Of a DNA stretch of 64,000 nucleotides, positions 44,656 to 56,635 are shown in pieces (position 1 is the stretch's first letter; every line of letters begins with the position of its first letter). This DNA is from Mesobacillus zeae. Its GTDB lineage: Bacteria; Bacillota; Bacilli; Bacillales; Cytobacillaceae. Location of the stretch: assembly GCF_003570705.1 (NCBI RefSeq), contig NZ_QWVT01000011.1, forward strand, positions 144,820 through 208,819, in the 5' to 3' direction. The translations under genes were made by a program, and so were the position numbers. A model generated the notes under the pieces. The model searched no databases, was not told the origin of the DNA, and saw nothing but the letters and a program-made list of their open reading frames with translations.

Positions 44656-44822
44656 CACACTGTTGGCTTCGCGCTTTTGTTTTTTTGCTTTTACATATAC
44701 AATATTCAGGGATCATAAATAATCTACCCGAGCAAAAGTGCTTGCGGAAATGCCATTTTCGTGGAAAGATATTTGTGAAAAGGCTGGGTTCCTAATTGAG
44801 CGAATATCAGGATGTGAATCTT

Positions 44823-45041
44823 ATGAGAACGGTGTTTAATATGGCGGGGACAGCCGGAGCGCTTTCGGCTTTATATTATCTTTACCAGCGGCAGCTCGGT
44901 GCTATCTCATTCTTTATCCTGTCCATCTATTTTTTTTATTTGGCCAGGAAAATGCTGTCCAAAAGTGACCTCGAAGAAAAAAACCACATGCCAGACGGGA
45001 ACTCCGGTGAAAAAACAGGTAAAAACAACAGATTAAGCTAG
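44823..45041 (+). CDS. Small membrane protein upstream of rpoE
   Basis: About 72 residues with two hydrophobic segments (FNMAGTAGALSALYYLY and QLGAISFFILSIYFFYLA) and a polar, charged C-terminus. AGGATGTG sits before ATG 44823. A longer form starting at TTG 44796 (MSEYQDVN...) is possible but its ribosome binding site is poor. No family recognised; coding is supported by membrane-like composition and spacing. Confidence 0.6.
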   Translation: MRTVFNMAGTAGALSALYYLYQRQLGAISFFILSIYFFYLARKMLSKSDLEEKNHMPDGNSGEKTGKNNRLS

Positions 45042-45151
45042 CATAATCGGACTGAAATTGTTTATAATGAAGAATATGCATTTTGGGTTTTTTTTCTTAT
45101 TTTTTGGACTGTTGCCCTTTGGGGCTTGAATAGAGAAAGGAAGTGCGCGTG

Positions 45152-45703
45152 TTGAGTATAAATCAATATACCAAGGAACAGCTTAGGGAAACATCCTTCA
45201 TTGAGGTAGCCTATGAGCTTTTAGAAGAGAAAAAAGAGGCAGTACCTTTTAAAGAATTAGTGAATGAGATTGTGGGTTTGCTTGGAATACCTAAAAGTGA
45301 AGTAAGCGAAAAGATGGTCCAGTTTTATACAGACCTGAACATAGACGGCCGATTCCTCGGACTTGGTGATAATCGCTGGGGCCTACGCTTCTGGTACCCT
45401 GTTGACCATGTGGAAGAGGAAGTTGCCCCAGTTGTGAAGCCTCGTAAGAAAAAGGCAAAGAAAGTTGTCGAAGAAGACGAGATCTTTGACGATATTGAAG
45501 AAGAAGAGCTGGAATTCGACGACTTTGAAGAAGATGACCTTGCTGAAGATGACGAGGAAGACTTTGATGAAGACGCGGAAGAAGTAGATGAATTTGCAGA
45601 AGAAATCATCGAAGACGATGAAGAAGAACTTTTGATCGAAGAAGATGACGATGATGATTTGGATGATGAAGAGTCTGACTTGGACAAAGAAAAAGACCTG
45701 TAA
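45152..45703 (+). CDS. rpoE: RNA polymerase delta subunit
   Basis: About 183 residues. The folded N-terminal HARE domain (residues ~1-90; YTKEQLRETSFIEVAYELL, FYTDLNIDGRFLGLGDNRWGLR) is followed by a Lys patch (PRKKKAKK) and a long disordered Asp/Glu tail. Delta helps RNA polymerase recycle and displaces it from nucleic acids, and modulates promoters sensitive to initiating NTP. TTG 45152 gives the usual start MSINQY and lies eight bases after AAAGGAAG; GTG 45149 or 45143 are alternatives. Confidence 0.93.
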   Translation: MSINQYTKEQLRETSFIEVAYELLEEKKEAVPFKELVNEIVGLLGIPKSEVSEKMVQFYTDLNIDGRFLGLGDNRWGLRFWYPVDHVEEEVAPVVKPRKKKAKKVVEEDEIFDDIEEEELEFDDFEEDDLAEDDEEDFDEDAEEVDEFAEEIIEDDEEELLIEEDDDDDLDDEESDLDKEKDL

Positions 45704-45711
45704 GTTCCCTG

Positions 45712-47530
<1,819 letters not shown>

Positions 47531-47540
47531 AACAATAGTA

Positions 47541-47603
47541 AAATGCTCCGGCGTGTGCGAGACTGCGTTTTCAGTCGCTTCGTTCATTGCCGGGGCATTT
47601 TTT
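47541..47603 (+). terminator. Terminator after pyrG
   Basis: AATGCTCCGGC and GCCGGGGCATT pair across a 35-base loop, then TTTTTT. Confidence 0.8.
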
Positions 47604-47672
47604 AGTTGCTGCTTTTTTAAAAAGAGGTGATTATAGCGCCGGCGCAGTTTGAAAAAGCCGATGGCGTCGCCG

Positions 47673-47813
47673 TTTGGTTGATATATTGGAGAGAGTGGTT
47701 GATATCCTGGTCGGTTTGGTCGATATCATCCTGAGGTTGGTCGATATCATCCTGAGGTTGGTTGATATGCTCGTCCGTTGGTAGATACCATGATAGATGT
47801 GGTTGATATCCTT
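47673..47813. repeat. Degenerate 21-bp-period array, TTGGTTGATAT word (array 5)
   Basis: The G of the GATA core falls at 47680, 47701, 47722, 47743, 47764, 47784 and 47805 (21-bp steps with one 20). Units at 47722 and 47743 are identical over most of their length. It lies between convergent pyrG and the DUF2529 gene. Confidence 0.93.
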
Positions 47814-47919
47814 GGCACAAACCTAAGCAGATACTCTTTTTAAGCTAACAGGGAAGCCTTCGTATGGAGAAACAACTGAATTCTGCACTTTTCTGCTCGG
47901 ATCCCCTCTCGAAAAAGGA

Positions 47920-47946
47920 AAAAACGCCGCTGCCGGCGTTTTTTTG
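47920..47946. terminator. Terminator, probably for the DUF2529 gene
   Basis: AAAACGCCG-ctgc-CGGCGTTTT stem with T-runs in either direction. Confidence 0.8.
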
Positions 47947-48047
47947 TTGAATCATTAGGTAAATTGATCGAATCCTTTAGCAGGAGAGGGCTTATATGCT
48001 CCGTCATCCAGCCTTACCACATCCCATTTAGCGTGCCGGCCCGCAAC

Positions 48048-48725
48048 TCACTCTTCATATTCCGCAAGCATTTCATCAATCGCAAACTTCAGGCCGTGAT
48101 AAACAAACAGTGCCGCCATGGATGCGGGGTAGCCGAATCTTTCGCCATTTTCATCCGGGAGCAGCCCTTTTGCCAGCCCCAGATCGATATGGACGTCTGC
48201 TTGCTGCTGCAGCCCGCCATCCCGGACCTGTGCAGAAATGGCAACAAAGGGAACCCCTTGACTTAAAAGGCTCTGCGCAATTTTTAAGACAGCCGGATCA
48301 TCTGACTGCCGGGCGGCGAGGAGCACGCGGTCGGCCACTCCGATATCGCTGAGCGGACCTGGTTTGAGCATGCGGTCCGTTGCGCTAATATCGCCAAACT
48401 GCTCCTGCTCAGGCACGCTGCCCGCGCCGCTAACTCGGCCCGGAACACCAAACTCACCCGCATCGCCGACATCACCCGCATCGTCAAAATCACCAACTCT
48501 GTCACCATCCCCGAGCCCAAGCACGCGGGCGGATGCCAGCGGCTCTGCACCGTGGACAGCCTCCAGGCCGATTGCTGCCATTTCGCCTGTCCCATATATA
48601 TATATGGTTCCTTCGCCAAGTGCAGCCTGGGCAAGCAGGCGGGCGCCGTCTTCTATGGACTGTTCTTCTTTTTCCGTAAGCCTTTTAAATAACCCTGAAA
48701 GCTGAGTTGCAAACATTTTTAACAA
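48048..48725 (-). CDS. ywjG: DUF2529 / SIS-like protein (YwjG) with an insertion
   Basis: 225 residues. The outer parts match the DUF2529 family, related to sugar-isomerase (SIS) domains (IYIYGTGEMAAIGLEAVHGAEPLASARVL, DRVLLAARQSDDPAVLKIAQSLLSQGVPFVAIS). Between them, about residues 70-115, lies a Gly/Asp-rich low-complexity stretch (GDGDRVGDFDDAGDVGDAGEFG split) that I do not expect in this family. Function unknown. TTG 48725 lies eight bases after GGAGG; ATG 48716 is the alternative. Position between pyrG and spo0F is as in B. subtilis. Confidence 0.8.
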   Translation of the reverse strand: MLKMFATQLSGLFKRLTEKEEQSIEDGARLLAQAALGEGTIYIYGTGEMAAIGLEAVHGAEPLASARVLGLGDGDRVGDFDDAGDVGDAGEFGVPGRVSGAGSVPEQEQFGDISATDRMLKPGPLSDIGVADRVLLAARQSDDPAVLKIAQSLLSQGVPFVAISAQVRDGGLQQQADVHIDLGLAKGLLPDENGERFGYPASMAALFVYHGLKFAIDEMLAEYEE

Positions 48726-48786
48726 AATAATCGCCTCCGTTGCTGTATCCCCATATTATAATGGACAGGAAGCTGAAGGTACAATC

Positions 48787-48793
48787 TTCGACT
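48787..48793 (-). promoter_or_regulatory. Candidate Spo0A box upstream of spo0F
   Basis: TTCGACT is the reverse of TGTCGAA with one mismatch, located before the SigH promoter. In B. subtilis Spo0A~P acts at spo0F through such boxes. Confidence 0.4.
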
Positions 48794-48842
48794 GACACCT
48801 GTCTCAGCAGCTGGAGAAAATCCGAATATAAACGGAAACCTT

Positions 48843-48871
48843 GAAGGAATTTACAGGAATTTGGCGAATTG
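48843..48871 (+). promoter_or_regulatory. Probable SigH promoter of spo0F
   Basis: GAAGGAATT fits RNAGGAWWW, an 11-base spacer follows, then GGCGAATTG fits RNNGAATWW except the last base. Confidence 0.72.
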
Positions 48872-48927
48872 TATTCAAGTGGGTGCAGAGATGAATGATA
48901 TTATGAATGAAGTGGGGGAGAAGCGGC

Positions 48928-49296
48928 ATGAATGAAAAAATCCTGATTGTTGACGACCAGTTTGGCATTCGAATCCTGCTCAATGAAGTGCTTCAAAAAG
49001 AAGGTTACCAGACCTTCCAGGCAGCGAATGGCATTCAGGCACTTGAAACGGTAAAACAGCATTCTCCAGACCTCGTCCTTCTCGACATGAAAATACCGGG
49101 AATGGATGGAATTGAAATTTTAAAAAGAATGAAAGTGATCGAACCGGACATTAGAGTGATCATCATGACCGCTTATGGCGAGCTAGATATGATCCAGGAA
49201 GCAATGGACCTTGGTGCCTTGACACATTTTGCCAAGCCTTTTGACATTGACGATATCCGTTCGGCAGTAAAGAAATACGTCCAGCCAACTGCTTGA
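48928..49296 (+). CDS. spo0F: Sporulation phosphorelay response regulator Spo0F
   Basis: 122 residues, a receiver domain alone. The acidic pocket is VDDQ (about residues 9-12), phosphoacceptor aspartate in [13 protein letters not shown] (about residue 54), threonine in [11 protein letters not shown] and lysine in [11 protein letters not shown]. It takes phosphate from sensor kinases and passes it to Spo0B, then Spo0A. ATG 48928 follows GGGGGAG; the in-frame 48907 codon precedes that site. A SigH-type promoter lies upstream. Confidence 0.97.
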   Translation: MNEKILIVDDQFGIRILLNEVLQKEGYQTFQAANGIQALETVKQHSPDLVLLDMKIPGMDGIEILKRMKVIEPDIRVIIMTAYGELDMIQEAMDLGALTHFAKPFDIDDIRSAVKKYVQPTA

Positions 49297-49307
49297 TACA
49301 TATTGGG

Positions 49308-49340
49308 AATCCGCCTCCAATAGGCGGTTTTTCTATTTTT
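49308..49340 (+). terminator. Terminator after spo0F
   Basis: CCGCCT...AGGCGG hairpin followed by TTTTTCTATTTTT. The rest of the 300-bp gap to fbaA shows no gene. Confidence 0.85.
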
Positions 49341-49596
49341 ATGGATATTTTTCGAACAATAATGACGAATTAAAATATTGGCAGCGTTTGCTTTATAGCA
49401 TTTTTATGACAGATAGAAAAAGGCGTTTGGATGAATGGCATTTATAGTTTTCTTCTGTTATGATAACAAGTGAATTCCACTGGATTATTCGTTTTAGCCA
49501 GATGACTTCAGGGTACATAATCAAAAGCAAAGCAGGACAAGCTTTAAATGAAGGTTTGGCAAAAAACGCAATTGATCTAATGAAGGAGGAAAAATA

Positions 49597-50454
49597 ATGC
49601 CTTTAGTTTCAATGACTGAAATGCTGAAAAAAGCTAATGCAGAGGGCTATGCTGTTGGACAATTCAACCTGAATAACCTTGAGTTTACACAGGCTATCCT
49701 ACAGGCTGCCGCAGAAGAAAAATCTCCTGTCATCCTTGGGGTTTCCGAAGGTGCAGGCCGTTATATGGGCGGTTTCAAGACTGTTGTCAAAATGGTCGAA
49801 GGTCTAATGGAAGACTATAAAATTACCGTGCCGGTTGCAATCCACCTTGACCACGGTTCAAGCTTTGACAAATGTAAAGAAGCAATCGATGCTGGCTTCA
49901 CTTCCGTCATGATTGATGCTTCACACCATTCATTCGAAGAAAATATTGAAATCACTTCTAAAGTCGTTGAGTATGCCCATTCAAAAGGTGTTTCTGTCGA
50001 AGCTGAGCTTGGAACAGTCGGCGGACAGGAAGACGATGTTATTGCAGAAGGAGTTATTTATGCAGATGTAAATGAGTGCAAGGAACTTGTAGAGCGTACA
50101 GGCATCGACTGCCTTGCTCCAGCGCTTGGTTCTGTACACGGACCTTACAAAGGCGAGCCAAACCTTGGCTTCAAAGAAATGGATGAAATCAACAAGGTTG
50201 CAGGTGTTCCGCTTGTCCTTCACGGCGGTACTGGAATCCCAACAGCTGATATCAAGAAGTCAATCTCTCTTGGTACAGCAAAAATCAACGTAAATACTGA
50301 AAACCAGATCGCTTCCGCTAAAGTAGTGCGTGAAGTGCTTGCAGCAAAGCCAGATGAATACGATCCGCGTAAATACCTTGGACCTGCTCGCGATGTGATC
50401 AGGGATACAGTCAAAGGCAAAATGCGTGAATTCGGTTCAGCGCAAAAAGCGTAA
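49597..50454 (+). CDS. fbaA: Class II fructose-bisphosphate aldolase
   Basis: 285 residues, zinc-dependent aldolase of glycolysis and gluconeogenesis. Metal histidines lie in [18 protein letters not shown] (about residue 80), VHGPYKGEP (about residue 180) and LVLHGGTGI (about residue 207); [13 protein letters not shown] is typical. The ATG follows AAGGAGG. Codon use is noticeably biased, fitting a highly expressed gene. Confidence 0.97.
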   Translation: MPLVSMTEMLKKANAEGYAVGQFNLNNLEFTQAILQAAAEEKSPVILGVSEGAGRYMGGFKTVVKMVEGLMEDYKITVPVAIHLDHGSSFDKCKEAIDAGFTSVMIDASHHSFEENIEITSKVVEYAHSKGVSVEAELGTVGGQEDDVIAEGVIYADVNECKELVERTGIDCLAPALGSVHGPYKGEPNLGFKEMDEINKVAGVPLVLHGGTGIPTADIKKSISLGTAKINVNTENQIASAKVVREVLAAKPDEYDPRKYLGPARDVIRDTVKGKMREFGSAQKA

Positions 50455-50470
50455 GGCTGCCGGGAATTGT

Positions 50471-50502
50471 GGAAACCGCCTTGGACGAGGCGGTTTTCCT
50501 TC
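50471..50502 (+). terminator. Terminator after fbaA
   Basis: AAACCGCC and GGCGGTTT stem with TTTTCC. Confidence 0.85.
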
Positions 50503-50548
50503 GTTCCTGCTATTTAAAAATAATGTCGATTAAGGAGGCGTTTTTTTA

Positions 50549-51193
50549 ATGAAATTTTTTATTGATACAGCAAACATGAATGAAATTAAAGAAGCTTACA
50601 CTCTTGGGTGCATCGCAGGCGTAACAACTAACCCTTCGCTCGTTGCCAAGGAAAAAAATGTTTCTTTCCACGACCGCCTGAAAGAAATCACTGAGCTTGT
50701 TCCTGGCTCTGTCAGTGCAGAAGTCATTGCACTCGATGCAGAAGGCATGATCAAAGAAGGACGCGAGCTTGCAAAAATCGCTCCAAACATCACTGTCAAA
50801 GTCCCTATGACACCAGAAGGGCTTAAGGCAGTTGCTGTCTTTGCTAAAGAAGGCATCAAAACAAACGTTACACTTATTTTCAGTGCAAACCAGGCGCTGT
50901 TGGCAGCAAGGGCAGGAGCATCATATGTTTCTCCATTCCTTGGAAGACTAGATGATATCGGCCATAATGGCATGGAGCTCATTTCAACGATTTCCGATAT
51001 TTTTGCTATCCATGATATCGAGACGGAAATCATTGCGGCTTCCATCCGCCATCCGCTTCACGTAACAGAAGCAGCCTTAAATGGTGCAGATATTGCAACG
51101 ATTCCTTATAATGTCATCATGCAGCTGTTTAAGCACCCACTGACAGACAAAGGAATAGAAGCATTCTTGGCTGACTGGGAAAAGCGTGCTTAA
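50549..51193 (+). CDS. Transaldolase / fructose-6-phosphate aldolase-like (TalC family)
   Basis: 214 residues, the short transaldolase type (YwjH in B. subtilis). The Schiff-base lysine is in [14 protein letters not shown] (about residue 83); [26 protein letters not shown] and [26 protein letters not shown] are signatures. It moves a three-carbon unit in the pentose phosphate pathway. AAGGAGG precedes ATG. Sits between fbaA and murZ, as expected. Confidence 0.93.
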   Translation: MKFFIDTANMNEIKEAYTLGCIAGVTTNPSLVAKEKNVSFHDRLKEITELVPGSVSAEVIALDAEGMIKEGRELAKIAPNITVKVPMTPEGLKAVAVFAKEGIKTNVTLIFSANQALLAARAGASYVSPFLGRLDDIGHNGMELISTISDIFAIHDIETEIIAASIRHPLHVTEAALNGADIATIPYNVIMQLFKHPLTDKGIEAFLADWEKRA

Positions 51194-51210
51194 TCCGTTT
51201 TACATCAAGT

Positions 51211-51248
51211 GCGGGATGCCGGATGTCCCGCATCCCGCAAAATTTTTG
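51211..51248 (+). terminator. Terminator after the transaldolase gene
   Basis: GCGGGATGC and GCATCCCGC stem, then AAAATTTTT. Confidence 0.75.
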
Positions 51249-51429
51249 GTTTTGTTACATGAAAATGGGAATTTCGTGTAAAATAAGAGAATGACATAAT
51301 GGCTGTCCCCCAAAGAACTTGGTTGGAAAATAAATCCTTATGCTTGCCCAGCTTCAGGCTGGACAGGCTATTCTTTACATCACGGAGCTTCAACAGCTCT
51401 TTACATTAAGGCTAAGAAGGGAGTCAATA

Positions 51430-52716
51430 ATGGAAAAGCTAAAGATTGCAGGCGGTTACCCGTTAAAAGGTACTGTCCGGGTCAGCGGTGCGAAAAACAG
51501 CGCAGTTGCTCTGATCCCAGCGACGATTTTGGCTGAGTCGCCTGTCACCATTGAAGGTTTGCCGGATATTTCCGATGTCCATATGCTCAAAAGTCTCATG
51601 GAGGAAATCGGAGGTTCTGTTGAATTTTCGGAAAATGAGATGACGGTGGACCCGTCTTCCATGATCTCCATGCCTTTGCCTAATGGAAAAGTAAAAAAAT
51701 TAAGAGCTTCCTATTATTTGATGGGGGCAATGCTTGGCCGTTTTAAAAAGGCGGTCATCGGGCTTCCAGGAGGATGCCACCTTGGCCCGCGGCCGATTGA
51801 CCAGCATATCAAAGGATTCGAGGCCCTCGGTGCAAGCGTCACCAATGAGCAGGGTGCGATTTACCTTCGTGCCGACGAGCTGCGCGGAGCACGGATTTAC
51901 CTTGATGTAGTCAGTGTCGGGGCAACCATCAATATCATGCTCGCAGCAGTTCGCGCAAAAGGCAGGACGGTCATCGAAAACGCTGCAAAAGAACCCGAGA
52001 TTATCGATGTGGCTACACTTCTAAGCAATATGGGAGCGAAGATCAAAGGTGCTGGTACCGATGTAATCCGAATTGACGGTGTCGATTCCCTTCATGGGTG
52101 CCGCCATACTATCATTCCGGACAGAATCGAAGCCGGGACTTATATGATTCTCGCGGCAGCAGCTGGAAACGGCATCACGATTGACAATGTCATTCCGGAA
52201 CATATTGAGTCGCTGATTGCGAAGCTGAAGGAAATCGGTGTTCAAATCGAGACCAGCGATGAGCAGGTATTTGTAGGTCCAGCCGAAGTCTACAAGGCAG
52301 TCGATATTAAGACGCTTGTTTATCCTGGCTTCCCGACAGATCTGCAGCAGCCTTTCACCTCGCTGCTCACCCGTGCGCAAGGGTCGAGTGTTGTGACGGA
52401 TACGATTTACGGTGCCCGCTTTAAGCATATTGACGAGCTTAGGAGAATGAATGCCAACATCAAAGTGGAAGGCAGGTCAGCGATCATCAACGGGCCTATT
52501 CAGCTTCAAGGGGCAAAAGTGAAAGCCAGCGACCTTAGGGCAGGCGCAGCACTTGTGATTGCAGGCCTCATGGCTGAAGGAATTACCGAAGTGACCGGGC
52601 TTGAGCATATCGACAGAGGCTACAGTCATCTTGTCGAAAAGCTGAACGGACTTGGCGCCACTGTATGGCGTGAAGAGCTGACGAAGGAAGAACAGGAACA
52701 ATTGAAAAACGCTTGA
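51430..52716 (+). CDS. murZ: UDP-N-acetylglucosamine 1-carboxyvinyltransferase (MurZ/MurA2)
   Basis: 428 residues. It transfers enolpyruvate from PEP to UDP-GlcNAc, the first committed step of peptidoglycan synthesis. [17 protein letters not shown] starts the first domain; the catalytic cysteine is in [15 protein letters not shown] (about residue 117), and [16 protein letters not shown] is typical. This is the second murA copy of Bacillus (murAB, placed before glpX-rho). ATG 51430 behind AAGGGAG; the in-frame 51340 start has no site. Confidence 0.95.
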   Translation: MEKLKIAGGYPLKGTVRVSGAKNSAVALIPATILAESPVTIEGLPDISDVHMLKSLMEEIGGSVEFSENEMTVDPSSMISMPLPNGKVKKLRASYYLMGAMLGRFKKAVIGLPGGCHLGPRPIDQHIKGFEALGASVTNEQGAIYLRADELRGARIYLDVVSVGATINIMLAAVRAKGRTVIENAAKEPEIIDVATLLSNMGAKIKGAGTDVIRIDGVDSLHGCRHTIIPDRIEAGTYMILAAAAGNGITIDNVIPEHIESLIAKLKEIGVQIETSDEQVFVGPAEVYKAVDIKTLVYPGFPTDLQQPFTSLLTRAQGSSVVTDTIYGARFKHIDELRRMNANIKVEGRSAIINGPIQLQGAKVKASDLRAGAALVIAGLMAEGITEVTGLEHIDRGYSHLVEKLNGLGATVWREELTKEEQEQLKNA

Positions 52717-52784
52717 TAAAGACAGCCGCCACAGTTTGGCGGCGGGGGAGCAAAAATTACAGTAGAGAGCAAGGGGAGAGACCG

Positions 52785-53750
52785 ATGGAAAGAAGTTTAA
52801 CGATGGAACTAGTCCGCGTGACAGAAGCAGCAGCACTATCATCAGCACGCTGGATGGGCCGCGGTAAAAAAGACGAAGCCGATGATGCCGCAACGTCTGC
52901 AATGAGAGATGTATTCGATACTGTTCCGATGAAAGGAACGGTGGTCATCGGTGAGGGAGAAATGGACGAAGCTCCAATGCTGTTTATTGGCGAGAAGCTT
53001 GGCACCGGCTATGGCCCGCGTGTGGACGTAGCCGTTGACCCGCTTGAAGGAACGAATATCGTAGCGTCTGGCGGATGGAATGCACTTGCGGTACTGGCTA
53101 TTGCCGACAATGGAAATCTTTTGCATGCGCCTGATATGTATATGGATAAAATCGCAGTAGGACCTGAGGCTGTCGGGCAAATCGACATCAACGCTTCTGT
53201 CATTGACAATCTGAAAGCGGTTGCCAAGGCTAAAAACAAAAACATTGAAGACGTTGTGGCCACTGTCTTGAACAGACCGCGCCATGACCATATCGTTCAC
53301 CAGCTGCGTGAAGCAGGTGCGAGGATCAAGCTGATCAATGACGGCGATGTTGCAGGCGCAATCAATACAGCTTTTGACTTCACTGGCGTTGATATCCTGT
53401 TCGGTTCCGGCGGAGCTCCAGAAGGTGTCATTGCAGCTGTTGCCCTTAAATCTCTCGGCGGGGAAATCCAGGGAAAACTTTTGCCGCAAAATGATGCAGA
53501 AGCCCAGCGCTGCCTGAAGATGGGATTAGATGTGAACAAAATTCTATTGATGGAAGACCTTGTAAGGGGCGACGACGCGATCTTTGCCGCAACAGGCGTA
53601 ACAGACGGCGAACTGCTCAAAGGCGTTCAGTACAAAGGGAATGTCGGGCTGACACATTCGGTCGTTATGCGTGCTAAGTCGGGAACTGTCCGCTTTATCG
53701 AAGGCCAGCACAGGCTGGAAAAAAAGCCAAACCTCGTACTGAGACCATAA
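52785..53750 (+). CDS. glpX: Fructose-1,6-bisphosphatase class II
   Basis: 321 residues, lithium-sensitive GlpX type. It removes the 1-phosphate of fructose-1,6-bisphosphate in gluconeogenesis. Metal-site motifs: [15 protein letters not shown] (about residue 54), [14 protein letters not shown] (about residue 82) and [20 protein letters not shown] 52785 follows AGGGGAG and gives the standard start MERSLTMEL; the in-frame 52713 codon overlaps the murZ end. Confidence 0.95.
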   Translation: MERSLTMELVRVTEAAALSSARWMGRGKKDEADDAATSAMRDVFDTVPMKGTVVIGEGEMDEAPMLFIGEKLGTGYGPRVDVAVDPLEGTNIVASGGWNALAVLAIADNGNLLHAPDMYMDKIAVGPEAVGQIDINASVIDNLKAVAKAKNKNIEDVVATVLNRPRHDHIVHQLREAGARIKLINDGDVAGAINTAFDFTGVDILFGSGGAPEGVIAAVALKSLGGEIQGKLLPQNDAEAQRCLKMGLDVNKILLMEDLVRGDDAIFAATGVTDGELLKGVQYKGNVGLTHSVVMRAKSGTVRFIEGQHRLEKKPNLVLRP

Positions 53751-53785
53751 AATTTTTTGGTAAACAAAGAAAACCCTTTCAATCT

Positions 53786-53820
53786 GCGCTCCCTTTCCAT
53801 GTTAGGCAAAGGGAGCGTCA
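53786..53820. terminator. Hairpin after glpX
   Basis: CGCTCCCTTT and AAAGGGAGCG stem with an 11-base loop; no clear T-run on the plus strand. Confidence 0.5.
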
Positions 53821-54037
53821 ATGTTTAAAAGCAAAATAAGTTGATTATTCTTACAGGATAAGGGTAAAATAAAAATTGCTTTAACAAATTGCTTCGAACA
53901 TTCTTTCTACATTCCTTCAATTCTTCTTCAATGGAACTCAATTCTACTTTTCCATCCATAATCCTGATAAAATTAAGATGAAAAAGCATGTATATGGAGG
54001 AAATAAGAAACTTATTTTATTTAGTGTGGTGACAATA

Positions 54038-55312
54038 TTGGAAGTTAATATCTCTAGTTTAGAAAATATGAAATTAAAAGAGTTGTACGAGCTTGCCAGA
54101 GAATACAAGGTATCCTATTACAGCAAACTCACGAAAAAAGAGCTGATTTTCGCGATCCTGAAAGCAAGGGCCGAACAGCAGGGTTACTTTTTCATGGAAG
54201 GTGTCCTTGAAATTATCCAAACAGAAGGATTTGGATTCCTTCGCCCGATCAATTACTCGCCGAGCTCCGAGGATATTTACATTTCAGCATCGCAAATCCG
54301 CCGCTTTGACCTGAGGAATGGGGACAAGGTGTCCGGAAAAGTGCGTCCGCCGAAAGAAAATGAGCGTTACTTCGGCCTGCTTCAAGTAGAGGCTGTCAAC
54401 GGCGACGATCCCGAGACAGCGAAAGAGCGAGTCCACTTCCCTGGACTGACTGCCCTGTACCCGAACCGCCAGATGAAGCTGGAAACAACGACGAGGCACC
54501 TGTCTACGAGAATTATGGACGTGCTTGCGCCAGTCGGCTTCGGCCAGCGCGGTTTGATTGTTGCTCCGCCAAAAGCAGGGAAAACGATGTTATTGAAGGA
54601 AATCGCCAATAGCATTACAACGAACCATCCTGAGGCTGAGCTGATCGTGCTGCTGATTGATGAGCGTCCTGAGGAAGTGACCGACATTGAGCGGTCCGTT
54701 GCCGGCGATGTTGTCAGTTCGACGTTCGATGAAGTGCCGGAGAACCATATCAAAGTGGCTGAGCTCGTCCTTGAGCGTGCCATGCGACTTGTCGAGCATA
54801 AGCGCGATGTCATCATCCTGATGGACAGCATTACCCGCCTTGCCCGCGCGTATAACCTTGTTATCCCGCCAAGCGGCCGTACCCTTTCCGGAGGGATTGA
54901 TCCAGCGGCGTTCCACCGTCCGAAGCGTTTCTTCGGAGCCGCGAGGAACATCGAAGAAGGCGGCAGCCTGACAATCCTGGCAACCGCGCTTGTCGATACA
55001 GGCTCGCGCATGGACGATGTCATTTACGAGGAATTCAAGGGCACAGGAAATATGGAACTGCACCTTGACCGTTCGCTTGCAGAAAGGCGGATTTTTCCGG
55101 CTATCGATATTCGCCGTTCGGGAACAAGGAAAGAAGAGCTGCTTATTCCAAAAGAGCATCTCGACAAGCTGTGGGCAATTCGAAAAGCGATGTCCGATTC
55201 GCCTGATTTTGCCGAAAAGTTCCTTCGCAAATTGAAGCAGACAAAGTCGAACGAAGAGTTTTTTGCAATGCTGAGCGATGAAATGAAAGCAGGCAATAAA
55301 CGCATTTTTTAA
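54038..55312 (+). CDS. rho: Transcription termination factor Rho
   Basis: 424 residues. The N-terminal helical domain ([30 protein letters not shown]) and cold-shock-like RNA-binding fold ([21 protein letters not shown]) lead to the RecA-type motor with Walker [15 protein letters not shown] and Walker [18 protein letters not shown]. It unwinds RNA from polymerase at Rho-dependent sites. TTG 54038 ([11 protein letters not shown]) is five bases after GGTGA and matches the B. subtilis start region; longer in-frame starts to 53978 are weaker. A GGAGG at ~53996 has no start codon at a useful distance. Confidence 0.95.
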   Translation: MEVNISSLENMKLKELYELAREYKVSYYSKLTKKELIFAILKARAEQQGYFFMEGVLEIIQTEGFGFLRPINYSPSSEDIYISASQIRRFDLRNGDKVSGKVRPPKENERYFGLLQVEAVNGDDPETAKERVHFPGLTALYPNRQMKLETTTRHLSTRIMDVLAPVGFGQRGLIVAPPKAGKTMLLKEIANSITTNHPEAELIVLLIDERPEEVTDIERSVAGDVVSSTFDEVPENHIKVAELVLERAMRLVEHKRDVIILMDSITRLARAYNLVIPPSGRTLSGGIDPAAFHRPKRFFGAARNIEEGGSLTILATALVDTGSRMDDVIYEEFKGTGNMELHLDRSLAERRIFPAIDIRRSGTRKEELLIPKEHLDKLWAIRKAMSDSPDFAEKFLRKLKQTKSNEEFFAMLSDEMKAGNKRIF

Positions 55313-55381
55313 TTCCATTAAACGGAAGTAAAAGCCACTTGAAAAAAAGACGGGCACTTGATATAATGTTACCAGTGTGCT

Positions 55382-55409
55382 TTTACAACTACGGAACACT
55401 CCGTATAAT
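55382..55409 (+). promoter_or_regulatory. Probable rpmE promoter
   Basis: TTTACA, 16-base spacer, perfect TATAAT. A short dyad CTCTGTCTCGAGAGATTCAG lies in the leader before the rpmE ribosome binding site. Confidence 0.7.
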
Positions 55410-55454
55410 ATAACTCTGTCTCGAGAGATTCAGGGCAAAAGGAGCTGAAAAGGA

Positions 55455-55670
55455 ATGAAATCAGGAATTCATCCAAACTACAAAACAATTACGGTGTCTT
55501 GCGCTTGCGGAAACACTTTCGAAACAGGTTCCGTTAAAAACGAGCTTCGTGTTGAAACTTGCTCAGAATGCCATCCATTCTACACAGGACGTCAAAAGTT
55601 TGCTGAAGCCGGTGGACGTGTTGACCGTTTCAACAAGAAATACGGCATCAAATCAGAGCTACAGCAATAA
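55455..55670 (+). CDS. rpmE: Ribosomal protein L31, zinc-binding form
   Basis: 71 residues. Cysteines VSCACGNTF and ETCSECHPF give the four-Cys zinc-binding (C+) type, as opposed to the zinc-free paralogue used in zinc shortage. AAAGGAG precedes ATG. Sits after rho as in B. subtilis, but has its own promoter. Confidence 0.97.
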   Translation: MKSGIHPNYKTITVSCACGNTFETGSVKNELRVETCSECHPFYTGRQKFAEAGGRVDRFNKKYGIKSELQQ

Positions 55671-55683
55671 AAAAGTTCTTAAA

Positions 55684-55720
55684 ACAGGCAAGAGGTTTTA
55701 TCACTTGCCTGTTTTTTATT
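55684..55720 (+). terminator. Terminator after rpmE
   Basis: ACAGGCAAG and CTTGCCTGT stem followed by TTTTTTATT. Confidence 0.92.
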
Positions 55721-55873
55721 GGAATAATGTGCCTTGCAAAGGGATTTTCACAGTTTTTAATAGGAAAGAATCCCCGATATTGGTGTAAAATTTAGCAAAC
55801 CACATAAAACTAAGACAAGCATCATGCACTTCATGATAATAGAGCATGACCAGTAGGAAGGAGACGCCGTTCC

Positions 55874-56494
55874 ATGTATGAGATGAACCAAAGCGGCTGG
55901 ATTGAATTGATTTGCGGCAGCATGTTCTCAGGTAAGTCGGAGGAGTTGATCCGCCGGGTCAGGAGAACCCAGTTTGCAAAGCAAAATATTGCTGTGTTTA
56001 AGCCGCAGATTGACAATCGCTATAGTGAGGAAGCCGTTGTATCCCACAATGGAACCTCTGTCATCGCCAAGCCGGTTTCCCGGTCGATTGAAATTTTTCA
56101 GCATATTAGCGAGGAAATGGATGTCATTGCGATTGACGAAGTCCAATTCTTTGATGAGGAAATTGTTCAGGTGGCTCAGCATCTTGCCAACAGCGGCCAC
56201 AGAGTGATTCTAGCGGGCCTTGACCAGGACTTCCGCGGCGAGCCTTTTGGCAAAATGCCTGAACTGATGGCGATTGCCGAGCATGTGACGAAGCTGCAAG
56301 CCGTCTGCGCCGTCTGCGGATCCCCGGCGAGCCGGACGCAGCGCCTCATCGATGGAAACCCGGCCTCCTATGACGATCCGGTCATCCTCGTAGGTGCCGC
56401 CGAAGCCTATGAAGCACGCTGCCGGCACCACCACGAAGTGCCAAAGTCGCCTAACGGGCTTGATCTCAGTTTCGAGACTGATGCCCTTAAATAA
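55874..56494 (+). CDS. tdk: Thymidine kinase
   Basis: 206 residues, type II TK. P-loop [14 protein letters not shown] is at residues ~15-28, the [11 protein letters not shown]alker-B/catalytic block near 90, and zinc cysteines appear as CAVCG...ARCRHH. It phosphorylates thymidine in salvage. The ATG at 55874 is nine bases after GGAAGGAGA; a second ATG three codons on (MNQSGW) is possible. Terminator follows at once. Confidence 0.96.
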   Translation: MYEMNQSGWIELICGSMFSGKSEELIRRVRRTQFAKQNIAVFKPQIDNRYSEEAVVSHNGTSVIAKPVSRSIEIFQHISEEMDVIAIDEVQFFDEEIVQVAQHLANSGHRVILAGLDQDFRGEPFGKMPELMAIAEHVTKLQAVCAVCGSPASRTQRLIDGNPASYDDPVILVGAAEAYEARCRHHHEVPKSPNGLDLSFETDALK

Positions 56495-56497
56495 TGA

Positions 56498-56536
56498 AAG
56501 CCAGCCCCCGGAGATGGATGGGCTGGCTTTTTTTGC
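56498..56536 (+). terminator. Terminator after tdk
   Basis: AAGCCAGCCC and GGGCTGGCTT stem with a run of T. Confidence 0.93.
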
Positions 56537-56635
56537 GTCTGAAAGCAGTTTCCGAATGGGTGCAGGAGAAGAAAGAACAGAGAATGAGTGGATTTTTTTA
56601 ATGGTGTTGACCTTTGTGATGGTGAAACATGGGGC

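Noticed and set aside
44366..44716. Minus-strand ORFs with HRTGGQ-type repeats
   Set aside because: They are the 50-bp tandem repeat translated; 50 is not a multiple of three, so no single frame repeats.
45325..45687. Minus-strand ORF made of serine runs
   Set aside because: It is the antisense of the Asp/Glu tail of rpoE.
47617..47820. 67-codon minus-strand ORF with INQPQDDIDQ repeats
   Set aside because: Again the 21-bp array translated; no start signal.
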